DNA from: Paenibacillus tyrphae
GTDB lineage: Bacteria; Bacillota; Bacilli; Paenibacillales; NBRC-103111
NCBI RefSeq assembly: GCF_000722545.1
Contig: NZ_JNVM01000021.1
Span: 168,145 to 232,144, forward strand
DNA: 64,000 nucleotides
Direction of reading: 5' to 3'
Position 1 is the first letter of the stretch. Each line of letters opens with the position of its first letter. The translations under genes and the position numbers were made by a program. Below the pieces are notes generated by a model. That model had not been told where the DNA came from, did not search any database, and saw nothing but the letters and a program-made list of their open reading frames with translations. This document shows, in pieces, positions 1 to 8,432 of the stretch.

Positions 1-97
1 CCTCCGTCGCCTTTTCCTCCAAAGGATCGTGCGTATTCATGCCCGGGGCGATGGTCGGATCGTGGGGATACCGCGCCTCTTCTTCCTTGCCGGTCAC
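1..97 (-). CDS. Partial small protein of unknown function (C-terminus outside window)
   Basis: A GTG codon at 97 opens a reading frame that runs off the left edge, giving 32 visible residues rich in Glu, Asp and Pro (it contains YPHDPTIAPG). The start is supported by a GGAGAGAAG ribosome binding site just upstream and by a four-base GTGA overlap with the stop codon of the preceding small gene, a sign of translational coupling. No family is recognised. The rest of the gene is not visible, so its size and role are unknown. Confidence 0.5.
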   Translation of the reverse strand, partial: MTGKEEEARYPHDPTIAPGMNTHDPLEEKATE

Positions 98-252
98 AAT
101 TTCTTCTCTCCTTCCGTCTTAGAATAGGCAATCAGCGTAATCGGACCACCGGTCAATTCGGCCAGCCGCGCTTCCGTCTGTTGAATGATATCGATGACTT
201 TTTCTTGCTCGTGAAGCGGGGCGATTTGGTAGTCGGTCGTTTCGATTTTCAC
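94..252 (-). CDS. Small conserved-looking protein, 52 aa, unknown function
   Basis: A GTG start at 252 is preceded by a good AGGAGG site. The frame encodes 52 residues beginning VKIETTDYQIAPLHEQE and ending SKTEGEKKL. Composition is that of a small soluble helical protein with no membrane segment or signal peptide. Its stop overlaps the start of the next gene by four bases (GTGA), so the two are probably one transcript. Codon use matches the neighbours, which supports a real gene despite its size. I do not recognise the family. Confidence 0.55.
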   Translation of the reverse strand: MKIETTDYQIAPLHEQEKVIDIIQQTEARLAELTGGPITLIAYSKTEGEKKL

Positions 253-446
253 GGGTGAGGCCTCCTGTATGGGATAATATCGATTTCCCGGTTAGAATTC
301 CCTTTGGGAAACTCCCGCATGCGTGGAAGGCGATGGAAACGGGGCTGGAAAGAAACGCAAAAAACATGGCTCGGCATCGCGCCGCTGTGTTATATTGAAG
401 CTACTGTTCGGGAACACGGTGAAATGACGAGGGAGGAAGAAATTGC

Positions 447-1784
447 ATGAATTGGAACCGCTTGGCCGTGATGGCGAGCATCGTGCTCGCCGTGCTGATT
501 TCGTCGATGGATACGACGATCATGAATACGACGATGCCGCGGATCGCGGAGGAGCTCGGGGATGTGAAGCTGTATGCATGGAGCTTCGCTTCTTACATGA
601 TTTTATGTACGATCGTAACGCCGCTTAGCGGCAGGCTTTCGGATTTGTACGGACGCAAAAAAGTGCTGTCGGTCGGCATTTTGGTCTTCTTGCTCGGGTC
701 TGTGCTCTGCGGTACGTCCGCGACCATGCTGCAGCTCGTATTGTACCGGGGGCTCCAAGGGCTCGGTGCGGGCGCGATGATTGCGTTCCCGGCCATTATC
801 GCCGGGGATTTGTTCCCAGTGGAAGCGCGGGGCAAAATCCAGGCGTTCTTCACGGGCATGTGGGGAATCTCGTCGGTGTTGGCGCCGCTGCTCGGCAGTT
901 TGTTCATTGAGCATTTGAGCTGGCGGTGGATTTTTTATATCAATATTCCGATTTGTGTGGCATCGCTGCTGCTGCTTGTGCCCTATCGGGAATTGTACGA
1001 GGCTCGCAAAAGCCGGATTAACTACTGGGGAGCCCTCTGGTTCGGACTTGGCATCGGGCTGCTGCTGTTCAATACGGTGGTGAGCGAGGGCTTTCTGCTG
1101 TATACGGTGGGCGGTGTATTGTTTTTGCTGCTGTTCGTGTATAACGAACGGAGACATCCGTCGCCGATTATGCCGGTGGCGCTGCTTAAGAACGGCTCCG
1201 TCGCCTGGATGAACCTGAACGGCTTCTTGACGTGCGCGGCGCTGTTCGGTACGTCCAGCTACATACCGTTTTATTTGCAGCAGCACGGGTACTCGCTTTT
1301 CGTCAGCGGGCTTTCGCTGCTCGGGACGTCCGTCGGATGGATTCTTGTAGGCGTTCCGGCCGGCAAATGGGTGCTGCGCTACGGCTATCGGCCGCTGCTG
1401 TTTACCGGCAACGTCCTGCTGGTGCTGTCCGGGCTGCTGCTGCTGTTTTTGCCGGACGAAGGAGGCTTTTGGTACGTCAATGCGATCATGGTGGTGCAAG
1501 GACTGGCGTACGGGCTGCTCTATACCGTATCGGTCATCGGAGTGCAGCAGCTTGTTGCCGCCGATCAAAAAGGGATCTCCACGTCGCTGCAGGTCTTCTC
1601 GCGGAATATCGGCACGGCGGCCGGGGTTACGATTATGGGCGCGCTTCTGACAGCGGCGCCGGCTTTTATGACCGGTATCCACCGGCTGTTCCTGTACGGG
1701 TTTATCGTCAGCTTGGCTGCGCTGGTGTCCACGATTTTTCTTTTTACGCGCCGCACAGTGTCGATTTCCGGAAGCGGGGCTTGA
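447..1784 (+). CDS. MFS drug-exporter-type transporter (DHA2/EmrB-like)
   Basis: A 445-residue polytopic membrane protein. The first helix carries SSMDTTIMNTTMPRI, the DHA2-type version of the LDxTIVNVALP motif. After helix 2 comes GRLSDLYGRKKVL, the MFS motif A loop, and RGLQGLGAGAM further on is the motif B region. The family exports drugs or small toxic molecules by proton antiport; the substrate cannot be told from sequence. The length is short for a 14-helix DHA2 member. The ATG at 447 follows GAGGGAGGAAG. The gene stands alone and ends at a strong bidirectional terminator. Confidence 0.85.
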   Translation: MNWNRLAVMASIVLAVLISSMDTTIMNTTMPRIAEELGDVKLYAWSFASYMILCTIVTPLSGRLSDLYGRKKVLSVGILVFLLGSVLCGTSATMLQLVLYRGLQGLGAGAMIAFPAIIAGDLFPVEARGKIQAFFTGMWGISSVLAPLLGSLFIEHLSWRWIFYINIPICVASLLLLVPYRELYEARKSRINYWGALWFGLGIGLLLFNTVVSEGFLLYTVGGVLFLLLFVYNERRHPSPIMPVALLKNGSVAWMNLNGFLTCAALFGTSSYIPFYLQQHGYSLFVSGLSLLGTSVGWILVGVPAGKWVLRYGYRPLLFTGNVLLVLSGLLLLFLPDEGGFWYVNAIMVVQGLAYGLLYTVSVIGVQQLVAADQKGISTSLQVFSRNIGTAAGVTIMGALLTAAPAFMTGIHRLFLYGFIVSLAALVSTIFLFTRRTVSISGSGA

Positions 1785-1811
1785 GAACGGCGGCGCGAAA
1801 GCCGCAGAAAG

Positions 1812-1850
1812 AACAAAGGGCGTTCTGCTTAATGCAGAACGCCCTTTGTT
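1812..1850. terminator. Bidirectional intrinsic terminator
   Basis: A perfect 17-bp inverted repeat (AACAAAGGGCGTTCTGC and its complement) flanks a 5-base loop. It lies between the convergent transporter gene and histidine-rich protein gene and can serve both. Confidence 0.85.
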
Positions 1851-1866
1851 GTCACGCGGCCTTTCT

Positions 1867-2133
1867 TCAGTCGATGTACCATTCGCCGGACCAAGGATCC
1901 TGTACCCAGCGGGCCTGGTGGTAATAATGATGCCCATGCATATGATGATGGTGGTGCGGATGGTATCCGTGCGGATGGTATCCATACGGATAGAAGCCGT
2001 ATGGATAGACGTGATGATGCGGATGGTGATAATGATGCGGGTAATGATGAGCATGGTAATGATGGGGATAGTGCGGACGGCTGTAGTCGATCTCCCCGGC
2101 TTGTTGAGTTTCAATTATCGTCTCTTGAGACAT
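1867..2133 (-). CDS. Histidine/tyrosine-rich small protein
   Basis: An 88-residue protein with 25 His residues, plus many Tyr and Pro, concentrated between residues 20 and 75 in repeats such as HPHGYHP and HHYPHHYHH. The N-terminus (MSQETIIETQQ) and C-terminus (WVQDPWSGEWYID) are ordinary sequence. There is no signal peptide or membrane segment. The ATG at 2133 was chosen over an upstream in-frame start because GAGAGGAGAAATCAAAT places a ribosome site at good spacing. Such composition suggests metal binding or a spore-coat-like structural role, but this is inference from composition only. Confidence 0.7.
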   Translation of the reverse strand: MSQETIIETQQAGEIDYSRPHYPHHYHAHHYPHHYHHPHHHVYPYGFYPYGYHPHGYHPHHHHHMHGHHYYHQARWVQDPWSGEWYID

Positions 2134-2217
2134 ATTTGATTTCTCCTCTCTGATTAGAACATACTCCACCATATGTCAGAGAGGAGGAATTGGGCACTTA
2201 TCCATCTAAAAATGGGC

Positions 2218-4596
2218 TTAATCACCTTGTTTTTTTCTTAGCCAGCCGGGACGGGGCGTTTCCGGCTGGCCGCTGCGGTCCTGCGGCTTCCCGGTTTCCG
2301 GCGCGTGTCCGTCGCTCCCGAGCGGTGAGCGCAGCTGCGCCTCCTCCATGGCCCGGCGCACTTCTTCGGGTACCGGAAAATCGGTCACCGGAGTATCCTT
2401 CAGCGCCCGGGTCATCATTTCCCGAAACAGCTGCGCAGGCACCGCCCCGCCTGATGTCGTCAAATAATGGGTCTTGTCCGTCTGATCGTACCCAAGCCAA
2501 ATCGCGGCGGTCAGCTCGGGGGTGAAGCCCACGAACCAGGCATCCTTAGCACCGTTCCGGCCGATCGCCCCGAATTCGGCCGTTGCGGGCAGCTGCGTCG
2601 TCCCCGTCTTGCCTGCAGCGGGACGGCCGCTGAGCGCGGCGGCTATCCCCGTACCCTGTGCGACAGTCTCTTGAAGCAGCCTCGTCAACGTATAGGCGTA
2701 GACCGGCTCCGTCAGCTTGGTCGGCTGCGGCTTGACCTCGACGAGCGTATGGCCGTCCTTGGTCGTAATTTTGGTGATGGCGTGGGCTTTCTGCATCATG
2801 CCATCGTTTGCTATGGCGCCGTACGCCTGCGCCATCTGCAAGGGCGAGACGCCTTCGGACAAGCCGCCGAGCGCGAGGCTTAAGTTGCGGTCCGCCGGAG
2901 GCAGAGCGATCCCGGCTTTACGCACGTAGTTCATCCCGGCGTCGATGCCGATTTCATTCAGCAGCCAGACCGCCGGAATATTCCACGAACGGATCACGGC
3001 CTCCCGAAGCGAGACTTGTCCTCTCGTCTGTGCGTCCCAATCTTTAGGACGGTAACCCGAAATGTCGAGCTCCCCGTCATACAAGATCGACTCTGGCGTA
3101 TAGCCAAGCTCAAGCGCAGGCCCGTAGACCGCCAGCGGCTTAAACGACGAGCCGGGCTGCCGCTTCAGCTCGGTGGCCCGGTTGAAGCCGCGATAGGTCT
3201 GATCCCCTCGCGCACCGACGATTGCGCGGATGCCGCCGGTTCGCTGGTCCAACACGACCGCTCCGCTCTGCACCGGGCGGTCAGGAGGACTTTGCGGGAA
3301 GAGCGCATCGGTGCGGTACACCTCTTCCGCCGCCTGCTGCACCTTAAGGTCCATTGCGGTATAAATCCGCAGGCCGTGCGTCAAAATCTGCTGCTCCGTA
3401 AAGCCGTAAAGCTTCTCGGCCTCATCCATGACGTAGTCGACGTAAGAAGGGTGCCGCCCCTTCAGCGACTCTCCGTTGTTCGGCTTTAACGCAATCGGCT
3501 CGGCGACGGCCTTGTCGTAGGCGGCATCGCTGATGAAATGCTGCTCTTTCATCAGCGACAGCACGAGGTTTCGCCGCTCCAGCGTCTTGTCCGGATGCCG
3601 CACCGGAGAGTAGAGAGAAGGGGCTTTGGGCAGACCGGCCAGCACGGCTGACTCGGCAAGCGTCAGCTGCTGAACGGATTTGCCGAAGTATTGCTGCGCC
3701 GCCCCTTCGACGCCCCAGCGCCCTTCGCCGAAGTAAATGCTGTTCAGATACAGTTCCAAAATTTCGTCTTTGCTGTAAGCAAAGTTGATTTTTATCGCGT
3801 ACCCGAGCTCCTTGAACTTGCGGTTGAACGATTTGTCCGAGTCGAGAAACAAATTTTTGGCAAGCTGCTGCGTGATCGTGCTGCCGCCTTCCTCCATCGC
3901 TCCGGCTTTCAAGTCGCGGATCAGCGCGCGGCCGATCGACCATACGTCGAAACCGGCGTGATCGTAAAAACGCCGGTCTTCTACCGCAACGACGGCATTC
4001 CGCAAATCCAGCGGAATTTGGCCGAGCGGCACCGGGACGATTCGGGACGAGGACAGCTGCGCCACCGGCTGTCCACCGGCGTCCATGACGAAGCTCGGCT
4101 CGGGGAGCGGATGCTCCAGCTTGCTGATATCCAAATCGCGCACCCATACGGCGGCGGCGCCAAGACCAGCCACTCCTGCTACAAAACAGAGCAGCCCTGC
4201 CGTCCACAGCCACCGCCGCCCCCGGTAACGACGCGCCTTCTTCGTCTCTCGTGCCGCCGTGCCGCCGCTGCCCGGTACAGGCTCCCGTGCCTCACGTGGC
4301 ACAGCACGGGGATCGCTCGCTGCGTATTCCCGTTCCTTTCGCACCGCTCCGCCACCGTCACCCGGCGCAGACTTTCGCACCGCATTAGCCGCCTGTCTGC
4401 GGCTCGGATCATCCTGCCCCGCGCTGCCGGCTCTGCGCCACGTGGACCGGGCGGCCTGCCTAGCTTCGTCCGCCGCTCGGCTCCCTCCGCCGGAGGCTCT
4501 ATACGACTGCCCTTCGCGTACACCCTCACGTTTCGGCGAAGAGCCTGTACCTGGCTTTGCTTTCGGCCTCCAACGAAACATCCGGGATAAGCTCAT
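2218..4596 (-). CDS. Class A penicillin-binding protein (PBP1A family)
   Basis: A 792-residue bifunctional peptidoglycan synthase. A long basic, low-complexity cytoplasmic tail (about 1-125) precedes one membrane helix (about 128-150). The glycosyltransferase domain follows, with VEDRRFYDH near 205 holding the catalytic Glu, and GGSTITQQLAKN. The transpeptidase domain has SSFK near 482, SWN near 537 and KTGT near 662, the three penicillin-binding motifs. It polymerises lipid II and crosslinks peptides outside the membrane. The roughly 125-residue cytoplasmic tail is longer than usual. The ATG at 4596 follows AAAGGGGGAC. A second class A PBP lies at 41737-43803. Confidence 0.93.
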   Translation of the reverse strand: MSLSRMFRWRPKAKPGTGSSPKREGVREGQSYRASGGGSRAADEARQAARSTWRRAGSAGQDDPSRRQAANAVRKSAPGDGGGAVRKEREYAASDPRAVPREAREPVPGSGGTAARETKKARRYRGRRWLWTAGLLCFVAGVAGLGAAAVWVRDLDISKLEHPLPEPSFVMDAGGQPVAQLSSSRIVPVPLGQIPLDLRNAVVAVEDRRFYDHAGFDVWSIGRALIRDLKAGAMEEGGSTITQQLAKNLFLDSDKSFNRKFKELGYAIKINFAYSKDEILELYLNSIYFGEGRWGVEGAAQQYFGKSVQQLTLAESAVLAGLPKAPSLYSPVRHPDKTLERRNLVLSLMKEQHFISDAAYDKAVAEPIALKPNNGESLKGRHPSYVDYVMDEAEKLYGFTEQQILTHGLRIYTAMDLKVQQAAEEVYRTDALFPQSPPDRPVQSGAVVLDQRTGGIRAIVGARGDQTYRGFNRATELKRQPGSSFKPLAVYGPALELGYTPESILYDGELDISGYRPKDWDAQTRGQVSLREAVIRSWNIPAVWLLNEIGIDAGMNYVRKAGIALPPADRNLSLALGGLSEGVSPLQMAQAYGAIANDGMMQKAHAITKITTKDGHTLVEVKPQPTKLTEPVYAYTLTRLLQETVAQGTGIAAALSGRPAAGKTGTTQLPATAEFGAIGRNGAKDAWFVGFTPELTAAIWLGYDQTDKTHYLTTSGGAVPAQLFREMMTRALKDTPVTDFPVPEEVRRAMEEAQLRSPLGSDGHAPETGKPQDRSGQPETPRPGWLRKKQGD

Positions 4597-4704
4597 GGCT
4601 GGTAGTCCCCCTTTTTGTTTGCCACGGAATGTTCGCTGCTTCAGCGTAAAATATCAATGCTAATAATATTCGCGCCGGATGCCTTGTTTCGGCAGGTGGA
4701 CAAG

Positions 4705-4732
4705 CAAAAAAGGAGCTTCCGAAGGAAGCTCC
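4705..4732 (-). terminator. Intrinsic terminator of the 4986-5453 gene, displaced by an element
   Basis: Read on the minus strand, a 9-bp stem GGAGCTTCC/GGAAGCTCC with a TTC loop runs into six or seven U. It is about 250 bases from the gene it presumably served because a palindromic element sits between them. Confidence 0.75.
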
Positions 4733-4957
4733 AACAGGCAGTTGAGAAAGTGGTTAATATAAAAATAGAGATAAATACGGAGGTGGGGTATCTACTGGAG
4801 GAGCGCTAGCGTTCGCCTTTGTCTGCGGGAAATATCCGCTGTTAAGCGGCTTTAATCAAAATTTCCCGCCGACAACAGCGACCGGAAGTAGATACCCCAC
4901 CCCCTCGTAACACCTCTATTACCTCAACTGACCACTTTCTCAACCAGCTCCGAAGTC
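4732..4957. repeat. MITE-like palindromic element with flanking 14-bp direct repeats
   Basis: The whole interval folds back on itself. GTTGAGAAAGTGGT at 4741-4754 is repeated inverted at 4931-4944, TGGGGTATCTACT is inverted across the centre, GCGGGAAAT occurs in both arms, and CCGCTGTTAAGCGG is the tip. The element is flanked by direct repeats of TCCGAAGGAAGCTC at 4718-4731 and 4958-4971, as expected for a target duplication or a duplicated terminator arm. It encodes nothing. Its arms are imperfect, so it is either old or selected for RNA folding. I believe similar palindromes recur in Paenibacillus genomes, but this was not checked. Confidence 0.75.
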
Positions 4958-4985
4958 TCCGAAGGAAGCTCTAAGCGGGGGGATC

Positions 4986-5453
4986 TCATTGCAAAGGGTC
5001 CGGCATCATGCCCTTTTCCATTACCTGCGAATTCGTCGGGAGGCTTGCCATCACTTTGCCAAGCTGTCGGACCTCCTTCTCGTTATTGGCCATCTTGCCG
5101 TTCATCGCTTTGCCGATCGGCGTCGACTCGGTCGGTTTTGTCTTGGCCGGGCCGTATTCCATATATTGCTGCAGCTCCGCCAACATCTCTTGGGCAGCGG
5201 CGGTCGCCGAAACGGGTATATTGTCCTGCGCGACGAAACCGGCCTCGTTCAAGTCAATGTGCGTCTGACCGTTCTCCTGCGTGTGCGTATAGATACGGTA
5301 CGGATATTCCTGCAGCGAAGCGGAATCGCGAAACGTCAATTCGTACGTGCTTCCTTCCCGGGACGGCAGTTCGGTGAATCCCATCGTTTTGAGTGTAGCG
5401 TGCACGTGGGAAAAGGGCTTGGTGATCGACGGCAGCGTTTTTTTACGGGACAT
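4986..5453 (-). CDS. Hypothetical protein, 155 aa
   Basis: A soluble protein without signal peptide or membrane helix. Residues 10-95 alternate charged and hydrophobic positions (LPSREGSTYELTFRDSAS, then YPYRIYTHTQ), suggesting a small alpha-beta domain. The C-terminal third is polar and linker-like with a helix (NNEKEVRQLGKVMASL). The ATG at 5453 follows GAGGAGTGTTGCTCT. Its downstream terminator is separated from it by the palindromic element. No family is recognised. Confidence 0.65.
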   Translation of the reverse strand: MSRKKTLPSITKPFSHVHATLKTMGFTELPSREGSTYELTFRDSASLQEYPYRIYTHTQENGQTHIDLNEAGFVAQDNIPVSATAAAQEMLAELQQYMEYGPAKTKPTESTPIGKAMNGKMANNEKEVRQLGKVMASLPTNSQVMEKGMMPDPLQ

Positions 5454-5606
5454 AGAGCAACACTCCTCGATTCGTTATTTTCCGTCGGACGGTGTGACAC
5501 ATCCGTGTCCCCCTTTATTACACCGTATTGGATAAGGATGAAACTTTGTATGGTACAAGATCGTCATTTTTATTCGAACAAGTATAGAGCAACTGGGGGT
5601 GTTGGT

Positions 5607-6047
5607 ATGCGCGGCAGATCGCTGCGGTTTATTTTATTTCTTATGGTGGCGGTGACCTTATCGGCTCTGGTGTACGGGTACGCGTTTTCCAATAACAATA
5701 GCTTTGTCGGTTCCAGCATTGACGAGCAGTTTCCCGTGCCGGCAGAGGCGCGCAAATCGGACGTTCCGTTCTCCAATCCGGGAGTCGTCTATGTCCGCTA
5801 CAACATGAAAGGGATCGAAGAAAAGGAAAGTATTCCCGACTTCTACGCGAATGAGATTCGCAAGTGGGGGTGGAAGGAAGATAAAGAGGAGCAGGTAGGG
5901 GCCCTTCGTGTTTTTGTCAAGGACGGCAAAACGATGAATGTAACGACGCACAGCGGCTTTTTCACTTTGTTTACCAAAAAAAGCACAGCGGTTGCGGGTG
6001 CGCCGCACACCGCGGTTTCCAAGCCGCAAAGCCCGCCGAAGCAGTAA
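5607..6047 (+). CDS. Membrane-anchored hypothetical protein, 146 aa
   Basis: The ATG at 5607 follows a GGGGGT site. The N-terminus MRGRSLRFILFLMVAVTLSALVYGYAF is a single membrane anchor or uncleaved signal, and the remaining 115 residues would lie outside. The outer part contains VYVRYNMKGIEEKESIPDFY and GWKEDKEEQVGALRVFVKDGKTMNV, a pattern like small extracytoplasmic lipoprotein-type domains. The tail is Pro/Ala rich. The reading frame is open far upstream, but no coding signal or good start is seen there. Function unknown. Confidence 0.65.
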   Translation: MRGRSLRFILFLMVAVTLSALVYGYAFSNNNSFVGSSIDEQFPVPAEARKSDVPFSNPGVVYVRYNMKGIEEKESIPDFYANEIRKWGWKEDKEEQVGALRVFVKDGKTMNVTTHSGFFTLFTKKSTAVAGAPHTAVSKPQSPPKQ

Positions 6048-6145
6048 AAACCCCCGTACGGCCAATTTCGCTTTTCCGGAGCTTGTCCGTCAGGAGAAGC
6101 GCATGGCAGGCGCAAGGGGGCTAGCGTTCGGTTCAACAGGCGGCT

Positions 6146-6634
6146 TTAATCGACGAGCGGAAGCGAATACCGCGCGAATCCTTCGCCTTCGTAGTTGTAT
6201 CGCTCGCATATCGTGTAGGTACGGTCGCCGGCGCTTGTTTGAAGTCCCTTTTCGCGCAAATGCGTTTCGACTGCTTGGCCGGCCGCCTCGAAGTTTCCGT
6301 CTTTATTCGCCACGACGACGCACCGGTGCGCCGGGACAGTCAGGCGGAGGAACCATTCGGGAATGTCGTCGTACGATTCGACCTCCATGCAAAGGATGTA
6401 TACGTGCGTGTCCGGATGGCTCTGCGACGGTCCGTGCGGCCACAGGCCGTAATGAATTTGAGGGTTCACGATATGGGGCAAATGCTTGGCGGAGGACAGC
6501 AGCGCTTCTTTGGCGTGCCGATACTTGCCTCCCATGTCGTTCAAGCCGATGCACGGAATGCCGATCAGCTTCAACTCCTTGTGCTCCACCATAACAGGCT
6601 CCATCTCCGGGAGCTTTGCCGCGTTTTCGATCAT
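6146..6634 (-). CDS. GyrI-like effector-binding domain protein
   Basis: 162 residues resembling the stand-alone ligand-binding domain of AraC/BmrR-type regulators (AraC_E_bind/GyrI-like fold), without a DNA-binding part. Features are KLIGIPCIGLNDMGG near the start, a central HYGLWPHGPSQSHPDTHVYILCMEV strand region and a conserved acidic or aromatic end. Such proteins bind small amphipathic ligands or inhibit gyrase; the ligand here is unknown. The ATG at 6634 follows AAAGAGGCG and is preferred to an earlier in-frame Met 17 codons upstream. It converges with the 5607-6047 gene. Confidence 0.7.
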   Translation of the reverse strand: MIENAAKLPEMEPVMVEHKELKLIGIPCIGLNDMGGKYRHAKEALLSSAKHLPHIVNPQIHYGLWPHGPSQSHPDTHVYILCMEVESYDDIPEWFLRLTVPAHRCVVVANKDGNFEAAGQAVETHLREKGLQTSAGDRTYTICERYNYEGEGFARYSLPLVD

Positions 6635-6759
6635 ACGATTTTCGCCTCTTTTCCTTGTTATTTTCCAAACACAATAAACAAGCAATTATGACTTCACACG
6701 TTCCCGCTCCGGCTTCGCCAGAGGCCCCTTCTTTTTCGCAGAGCGCCTCTTGAATTTTT

Positions 6760-6787
6760 TTGCAACGAAAAACCCGCATGGTATAAT
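6760..6787 (+). promoter_or_regulatory. Sigma-A promoter of the pseudouridine synthase gene
   Basis: TTGCAA at 6760-6765 and TATAAT at 6782-6787 are separated by 16 bases, 36 bases before the start codon. Confidence 0.65.
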
Positions 6788-6822
6788 GGAGCGATAAAGT
6801 CAGGACAAGCGGAGTGAGAACG

Positions 6823-7521
6823 ATGAGAATCAACAAATATATCAGCGAAACGGGAATTTGCTCCCGGCGCGAAGCGGATCAGTTGACTGAGGGAAAGCGC
6901 GTCACGATTAACGGCCAGCTGGCCGAGCTCGGAAGCCAGGTGAGCGAAGGAGACGACGTGCGGATCGACGGAAAACCGATCAGCGAGAAGAAAAAGCACG
7001 TCTACATTGCGCTCCATAAGCCGGTAGGCATCACCAGCACGACGGAACGGCATGTCCGCGGCAATATCGTGGATTTTGTGGGACACCGCGAGCGCATTTT
7101 CCCGATCGGACGGCTGGATAAAGATTCCGAAGGATTGATTTTGCTTACGAATGACGGCGATATCGTCAATAAAATATTACGCTCCGAGCACGAGCATGAT
7201 AAGGAATACATCGTGACCGTGAACAAACCGGTCACGCCGATGTTTTTGCAGGGAATGGCGAGCGGCGTGCGGATTCTCGGGACCGTCACCAAACCGTGCA
7301 AAGTGAGCAGCATCGACGACCGGACGTTTCGGATCGTGCTGACGCAAGGGCTGAACCGTCAAATCCGCCGGATGAGCACCGCCTTCGGCTACGAGGTGCG
7401 CCGGTTGAAGCGGGTGCGCATTATGAACATCAAGCTGGCCGGTTTGCCGGTGGGGCAGTGGCGCGATCTGACCCCGGAAGAGCTGGACAAGCTGATGAGC
7501 GCCATCGGACATCAGCCGTAA
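6823..7521 (+). CDS. rluF: 23S rRNA pseudouridine synthase, RluF/RluB type
   Basis: 232 residues. An N-terminal S4 RNA-binding domain (INKYISETGICSRREADQL, about 2-60) is followed by the RsuA-family catalytic domain. GRLDKDSEGLILLTNDGD near residue 95 contains the catalytic Asp, and LTQGLNRQIRRM is the conserved basic motif. The family isomerises specific uridines in large-subunit rRNA. The ISETGICSRREAD start is most like RluF, but RluB cannot be excluded. The ATG at 6823 sits behind GGAGTGAG. It is transcribed alone from its own promoter and converges with the response regulator gene. Confidence 0.88.
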   Translation: MRINKYISETGICSRREADQLTEGKRVTINGQLAELGSQVSEGDDVRIDGKPISEKKKHVYIALHKPVGITSTTERHVRGNIVDFVGHRERIFPIGRLDKDSEGLILLTNDGDIVNKILRSEHEHDKEYIVTVNKPVTPMFLQGMASGVRILGTVTKPCKVSSIDDRTFRIVLTQGLNRQIRRMSTAFGYEVRRLKRVRIMNIKLAGLPVGQWRDLTPEELDKLMSAIGHQP

Positions 7522-7529
7522 GTTTTATG

Positions 7530-8222
7530 CTACACGTTGAATTTGTAGCCGATCCCCCGCACGGTATGGATGTATTTCGGATCGGTGGGGTTCGGTTCGA
7601 TCTTCTTGCGCAGGTTGCTGATGTGAACGAGCAGCGTGCGCGTGTCGCCGTTGCTGTCCACGCCCCAGGTCATTTTATACAGCTGTTCGAGTGGGAGCAC
7701 CTTGCCGGGCGAGCGGGCGAGATGCAGCAGCAGATCGAATTCCTTGGAAGACAGCGGCACGAGCCCACCGCTTGCTTTCACGGTCCGGCTGAGCAGATCG
7801 ATCTCCAGTCCCGGAAACGACAGGTATTGAGAATCTTCCTTGTGCTGCTCAAGCAGCTGGCTGCGGCGCAGATGCGCTTTGACCCGGGCGACGAGCTGGC
7901 CGGGACTGAACGGCTTCGTAATGTAATCGTCCCCTCCGATGCTGAACCCCAGAATGATATCCATATCCTCGCTTTTGCAGCTCAGAAATAAAATCGGCGT
8001 ATTATAGGACTTGCGGATCTGCCGGCATACTTCGATGCCGTCCATTTCGGGAAGCAAAATGTCGAGAATCACCAAATCCGGACGGTGCTCCCGCACCATC
8101 GCAAGCGCTTCAGCCCCATTCCCGGAATATAGTACGTCATACCCCTCCTTCCGCAAGTAGAGACTGATTAATTCGACAATCTCGGCTTCATCGTCGACGA
8201 TGAGTATTTTTTCTCCAGGCAT
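7530..8222 (-). CDS. OmpR/PhoB-type response regulator
   Basis: 230 residues. The receiver domain starts EKILIVDDEAEIVELI, with the phosphoacceptor Asp in LVILDILLPEMDG near residue 53 and the conserved Lys in YITKPFSPGQL. The C-terminal winged helix (about 130-230) has LSSKEFDLLLHL and the conserved end HTVRGIGYKFNV. The ATG at 8222 follows TTTGGAGGAG. The gene is divergent from the 7TMR-DISM kinase across 210 bases, so the kinase is its likely partner. The signal and regulon are unknown. Confidence 0.92.
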   Translation of the reverse strand: MPGEKILIVDDEAEIVELISLYLRKEGYDVLYSGNGAEALAMVREHRPDLVILDILLPEMDGIEVCRQIRKSYNTPILFLSCKSEDMDIILGFSIGGDDYITKPFSPGQLVARVKAHLRRSQLLEQHKEDSQYLSFPGLEIDLLSRTVKASGGLVPLSSKEFDLLLHLARSPGKVLPLEQLYKMTWGVDSNGDTRTLLVHISNLRKKIEPNPTDPKYIHTVRGIGYKFNV

Positions 8223-8432
8223 CGATTTCTCCTCCAAAAGATGATGCGGCGAAACATGATGTTTCTTTGAAACTATCAGAATCATACCCCGCCGGACTCG
8301 ATACTGGATTCTGATATGGCAGCACAAACGTCCCGAAATCCCCCAAAGGTGAGCCGTTTATCCCGGTTTCCAAATAATGCAGTTTAAGGTACGATATTAG
8401 CAGAGAGGCCCATTTGAGCAACAGGAAAGAAA

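Noticed and set aside
603..2114. A 503-codon open frame antisense to the transporter
   Set aside because: Low-complexity Arg, Gln and Ile-rich translation crossing the transporter and the His-rich gene; it mirrors third-position GC bias and has no ribosome site or family resemblance.
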